Positions 54,738 to 60,700 of a stretch of 64,000 bases of DNA are shown here, piece after piece (positions within the stretch are counted from its first letter, which is position 1; each line of letters begins with the position of its first letter). Source of the DNA: Hofstenia miamia (Eukaryota; Xenacoelomorpha; Acoela; Hofsteniidae); NCBI GenBank assembly GCA_900660155.1, contig CABFPE010000429.1, forward strand, positions 298,068 through 362,067, given 5' to 3'. The position numbers were made by a program, and so were the translations under genes. The notes below the pieces were generated by a model. It was not told where the DNA came from. It saw nothing but the letters and a program-made list of their open reading frames with translations, and searched no databases.

Positions 54738-57700
54738 TATGTATATATTAAATTAGCATTATTAACACTTTAATGTTAGTTTAACACTAGAAACGCGGCA
54801 ATAGGTCAAAATGACCTATAAGCCTTTTTGTTTGCTTCATTATTCATTCAGCAAAAACGCTAGCAGGCACATATACTTCCAATTATGTTGCTAATCTCAT
54901 TGAATTTGTTATTATTGCTATTAGCAGAAATCTTGTTTCTATTCTATAATTTTTGCGTTTTAAACATCAGATATAAATATATTCTCAAGGAATGCTCGCA
55001 GTTCTAGTGTTAAATTTATATTAAAGTTAGGTGAACATTAATTGGTTCAATAATTGGACATCAAAGAATTAATACTTCCTATTTTGGGGACCATAATTTT
55101 GAGACATATGCATTTAAACTTGGATATTTGAATATAATATGCGATTTTATAAGATTTGCATGCAATATTTTGCCGTTTTAGAAATAANCGAGTTGAGGGG
55201 CAGTCGGGAAAGGAGTTAGCCTAATTAATTTATCATAATCTTAAATTCGCAGAATGTTTTAAAGGAGGTCAAAGATAAGCCAATGGCAATGGTTGTAATC
55301 GGAATGCAGCATGCATGTAACATGTCTAATCGTATTACAAGTTGCAGCCTATCAGTTTCTGGCGTTGAAATAGTCAAACATTATGTTAAGTTTTGGCTCC
55401 ATACTGCGTTATGATTTTGGGGTAAACATCGAGGAGCAGCTGTCCGACATTGCTCTGATATAATTGTGACGAACATCAACCTTTGAAAGTGAAAGTTTTA
55501 ACCAAAAAGCAAGATAGCTAGTAACACTTTAATTTTTGTATATTTTAACTATTTCTTATTTTGGATGTTCTTTTTATCTTTAATATTTGTTATAAATTTA
55601 TATTTATTGTTTATTTTATTTTGCGAGTAGGTTTGTCCTCCCTTGATTTTTACAGTTGTTTGGACATCTCTAACATTTTCGTGCAAACAGTAACAAGCGT
55701 TAAGTGAAAATTATTACACACAAATTAGAAATAAAACTTAAAACAACGTTAACGAAATTTACTAATTTCGTCTTTAAATGATTTACGATTTTATGGACAT
55801 TAATTTGGAATATCAACGTCCTGAATATGGGAAAGACTAATTTAATATAGAGTTGTAACTTTCTGGCAACTTGGGTCTTGATAGTACGAGTTCTCTTTCA
55901 ACACTTCTTCGGAGACGCGTGTTTTCACGCTCTGATGTACTGATTTCCTTCAAAGTCATCATTCGTGAAAGCGTTAACTTTGCAGAAGTCGAGAGAGTAA
56001 ATGGAATATACTTAACTTGCTTATGTGTTGACCCATTTGAATTTCTGAACGATTTCTTTAGGTACAATCCCTGAGAATGTTCCAGTTGCATTTACCCAAG
56101 CATTTTAGATGAACGCCATTTACTTAAGGTGCGAAAATGTTCGATCTTTCGTCCAAATTGCCCAAAGATTAGACATGTAGCTTTGAAAAAATTTGTGACT
56201 TTGCGATTTTGATGATCGTGATATATGTGCCTATGAGGTTCAAATATGATTCTCCAAGTGTATCAATTCGCTATGTTCGGATATTTCTTTGAAAATATGA
56301 GCAACCCAAACTGTCATTTTTCACTTTTTTGAAATCCTTTATTTTTTGTGCTAGTCAATTAATGGTAAGAGGCAAATAAATTTTGGTAAAGCTGAAGGTA
56401 CACACTGGTCACCAAGGTCCTACAACCCAAGTGCAGATACAACCTGGTGTTGTCTGAAACTGAGAAATTTAAACTCGATGCAGAATTTAAGGGAATTATT
56501 GCCGAACGGCATCCTCCATACCCAGCATGTCAAGCGCTTATCTTGAAGACGTAAATTGTCCAACCACAGGAATCAAATTAACAGCTGCATTATGAAATTT
56601 ATATACTTGTTGATTTACCACAGGCTCACCATACTGTGGCCAAAATAGTAATTCGTGCCTAAAATGGAAAATTTGTCGCCACGATGACGACTGGCAATAG
56701 AATATTTTTTAGAATACAAAATTATCTTGTGCAATGCTGTTTATCTTGAACGCCCTTTTAATAATTGGACTGAGCCCTCAGCCCCAAAACCATCGGGAGA
56801 CCCATAGGGATCCTTCACACTATATATATATATATATATATATGCCTGTTTGAATTCCTGTACACACAGCAATGTTATATTTAAAAAAGAATAGGACAAG
56901 TGTTGTATGGGAACTACGTACAAATTCCATACATATTCATTCCCAGACTATATACTGTACATGAACGATTTATTAAATATTACCGCGTTGAAATGTGGCA
57001 TAATTATTTTGTTCCAAATTCTTTGACTTGACTTACTGAAATCTGAGTAAAGTAGGTGACTTTCTTTGCTTAAAATTCTTTTAGGAGTTGCTTGAAACTG
57101 GTTTCTAACCATTTCATCTATATAATCAATGTACCAGGTTTTCTTGATATTTGTTACTCGTTCAAGTAAGTGTAACTCTCTCCTTAATATTTTGAGTTTG
57201 TGCAGACGCTCATACCTCTGCATATATAAGTACTGGAGACCGATATATGTTTTCAAAAAGTACTTTTTCTTTTAGTTATGGTATGCTAAAAATTTACATG
57301 CTGTGCTTAACCTGTCACTTCAGAATTTCGTCAATATATAGTTCGAGATATTTATGGTTATCCACCTTTTTTATCTCTTTGTCATCATCAATGTTTATGC
57401 AACTTCATTAAGATGATGTTTGTGTGTATTTGTATGAACGATCACAAGTTTAAAGATTTTAGACACATTTATTAACAAGGCTCGTTTTTCTGATTCAAGC
57501 AATAGCATGTTAACACGCTTCTGATAAAGCTGTTTCGCTTTTTATGTTGCCTAGGATTAGGACATCATCTGAATATTTTGAAACATCTAGGCTTTCATTA
57601 AATTTAGAATCAGTTCCACTAGTAATTAAGTGTCACTTAAAGTTTCGCCTTGTGATATCCCCACAAAAATTTTGATTTTCTCTGAGTACTTGTTTTGTAT

Positions 57701-60700
57701 AGTGTACTTTGTGATTCCAGTCCACCACATTTTGCAGAATCCGAGATTCTAATCGTTCGCTTGTTTTGCAATACCGTGTTGAATGGTCAGTTTTATAGTT
57801 AGAATTTCAAAATATTATTCATTGTATACAGATACAGAATAGTATTAATAGTCCTCTCCTTTCCTTATATGCAACGGATGTTGTCAAGTGTTTCATGCTG
57901 CGCATTTATCTAACAAACGAGCTAAGATTGGTGTGACATTGGTAAGTCGAAAGTTATTTAAGTTTTCTTCAGATTGTTCCACCATTGTCCATTTTTAAAA
58001 CAGGTGTAACTAAGGCATACTTCCACTTTGATAGGCATCTCATACTTTTGTTGAAAATTTTGTTAATTTGCTTTGAAAACAGCTTATGAAACCAATTTGA
58101 TACATATATAATCCCTGATGCTATATGATCTCAAACATTTGTTGGATGTTTAAACTTGAATCCACTGAAAGCATTCTAAATTTAAATTATCTACAGCACT
58201 TTGATCTTCATGTTTATATTTATGCTTATTAAATCTTCTGAAATACATGTTAAACAGAATTGCCGCTTCTTTTTCATTTAAATTCAGATGTCTATTGCTA
58301 ACCTGTTTTTCTAACTTCGCTGTGGATAAATTCGCAATTCGTTCTTTTCTCAGATGCCGCACCTTTTTTTACTATTAATCTTTGGGGTTTGCTCAAATTT
58401 CCTTTTCCACCAATTTTTAGTACTTGCGTTTTCCGCTTCAATAATAAATCTAATTCGTAGTTTATTATTTTATCTTGCCTATATGTAAAAGTAACGGTTT
58501 TTCTTTTCTTTGTTTATAATGTTGAATGATGCGGTTGTACTTTTCTAATTAAGTTTATAATAAAGAAAACGAAAGTCTAGACTTTTCCAATTTCCAAATT
58601 CAACTCATTCAATATGAGGCTTTATGCGGTTCTCTCACAGTGCCATTTTAGCCAAAAATCGGTCATTAATCAATATTGAACTGCTTATTCTCAGCATAAT
58701 GTAAAATATCGTCTTATTTGCTAAAATAATGAAGAAAAAATAGGCATACATCGGCCATCTATGCGTTCGTTAGTTTTTCAATATCAGTCTAATTATATAT
58801 TCTTGAACTGAAAAAACAAAACACGCTCACAAAAAACTAAATAGATGACTCTAGTCAAGAAGGGTGATAACCTTTTTAAATTGTAGAAAATCCTCCAACA
58901 TTTATAATGTTTCGATACAATGTTTAAATATTTTATTTCAATTCCTAAAGAAATATTTTCACTTAAATTTAAAAATCATTAATTTGATATGACGTCATCA
59001 AGTTGTTGTGCGGAGAATTCGTCATCTGAGGAATTTGCTTCCAAGGATTTATTGCTGATTTAGATGATTATTTTTTTCAAGTGATTTGTCCTACGAGTCG
59101 TGACAGCTCAAGGACTCTGTCCAGCCTTGATTCTCATACATTATTTCAAACATTAGGTTCTTCAATGATAAGCTTAAGTCAGACAGAATTACAGTAAAGG
59201 AGTCTTTACTTATCACCCAAAGCTTAAGTGTTTTTTTTCGTAATCCATTTATTATTCGATGCAGCCACAAGACTTTGATATCTATAGCAATAGGATTTAT
59301 AAGATCGCTTAAGCTTTGCTTCTCGTATTTTGCAATTGAGGTTCCAAGAAAAATGTATGGAAAAAATATCAACCGACCTTGTGAACATTTAATAGAGCAG
59401 ATGACTCATTCTAATTTTCTGAAAGGACATAATTTATAATGGTATTAAACTTTAACATATAAAAATGGCCGAGAAAACCCGTATAAGACCTTCACACCCG
59501 ACCCATGCAAAATTTACATTCAAATCCAAATCGATCAATCCCTGAAATAAAGGATTTAGCAGTTAATTTTCATTGTGTTCCATTGATTTTCAGAAACATT
59601 AGATTCTCAACAGTTTTGAGTTGTAATCTACTTCTTAGTTTTGTAATGGTGAAGCCTACAAACAACCTTATGATCACTTTGGAGTGAGGATGATCTAATA
59701 ACAAACACATTTCTGGCTATTGCAGTATGTTTCACGTGAAAATTATTCTCGATACATTTTCAATTACTTATTGCAAGGCCCTGCTTATTGCCCTATGGTA
59801 CTCCAGTATAAGTAGGCATCGATTTTGTTGGTCGCAACTCAAAGTTGCTTGTCAATTTTCAATATTATTTAAATTACTAAAGTTTAAGTTTTCTGCTAAA
59901 ATATGTATGACCTATATTTTTTATTTAAATTGACCCAGCCAAACTCGACTCGACCCGACCCTACTCCACACAATAATAACTTCAACATATGTAATCCGAC
60001 CTATTTTATTTCGCTCAAAACAGTGACAAACTCACCCGGTTTCGCATCGACACGACCTGCTTGCAACTCTGTTCAAACCAATGTAAATGCACTCGTTTTA
60101 TATGATAACTTAAATCGTATGGTTTACATCTTATAACTTAATTATTGTGATTTTTCGCAACCATTTGCTCATAAAACTTACGAAACAATTAGTGATAATG
60201 TTATATGCAAAGAACAAAAATTTGAATTTTTGTTCGTTCCAACGAACAGAAATTTATGAAACAACATGGCCATTTTTGTACATTTTATGAAATTTTTAAG
60301 TGTTTTGGTAAGACATTTGTATTAAGATATACATAATGCTAATGAAAATAATTACAAACAAATATACCAATAGTTAATAGCAATTCTAAAAAAAAAATAT
60401 GAAGGGATAATCTATTTTTTGTAATTTCTGCTGCTGCTTTTGTTTCTGAATCTGGAGAATAATATTAAAGCTAAGTAAAACCAATTGGGTGTTGGGAGTC
60501 ATACAATCTAGAAATTATCGAATGAAATTGTGAAAGAAAAGGGAGAACATAGACCTACAACATCAGTTTGAAGTGGCGTATTCATGGTTATGGGAAAGAT
60601 AATTTCTTAACAACAATTAGATATTACAGTGTCAAGGGAAACTGAATTTGCAATTGCAACATGATGAGATGATAATTTAGATCGAGCAGATGACTCATTC

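Larger units (their letters stand above)
54248..55187. repeat. 940-bp perfect palindrome ending at an N
   Basis: Left arm 54248-54717 and right arm 54718-55187 are exact reverse complements as far as I can check. The MITE borders mirror each other to the base (54422 with 55013, 54654 with 54781). The centre is an (AT)n tract, about 54686-54749. The right arm ends directly at the N at 55188. The symmetry axis and the N border favour a fold-back assembly or cloning artefact over a natural cruciform. Confidence 0.9.
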
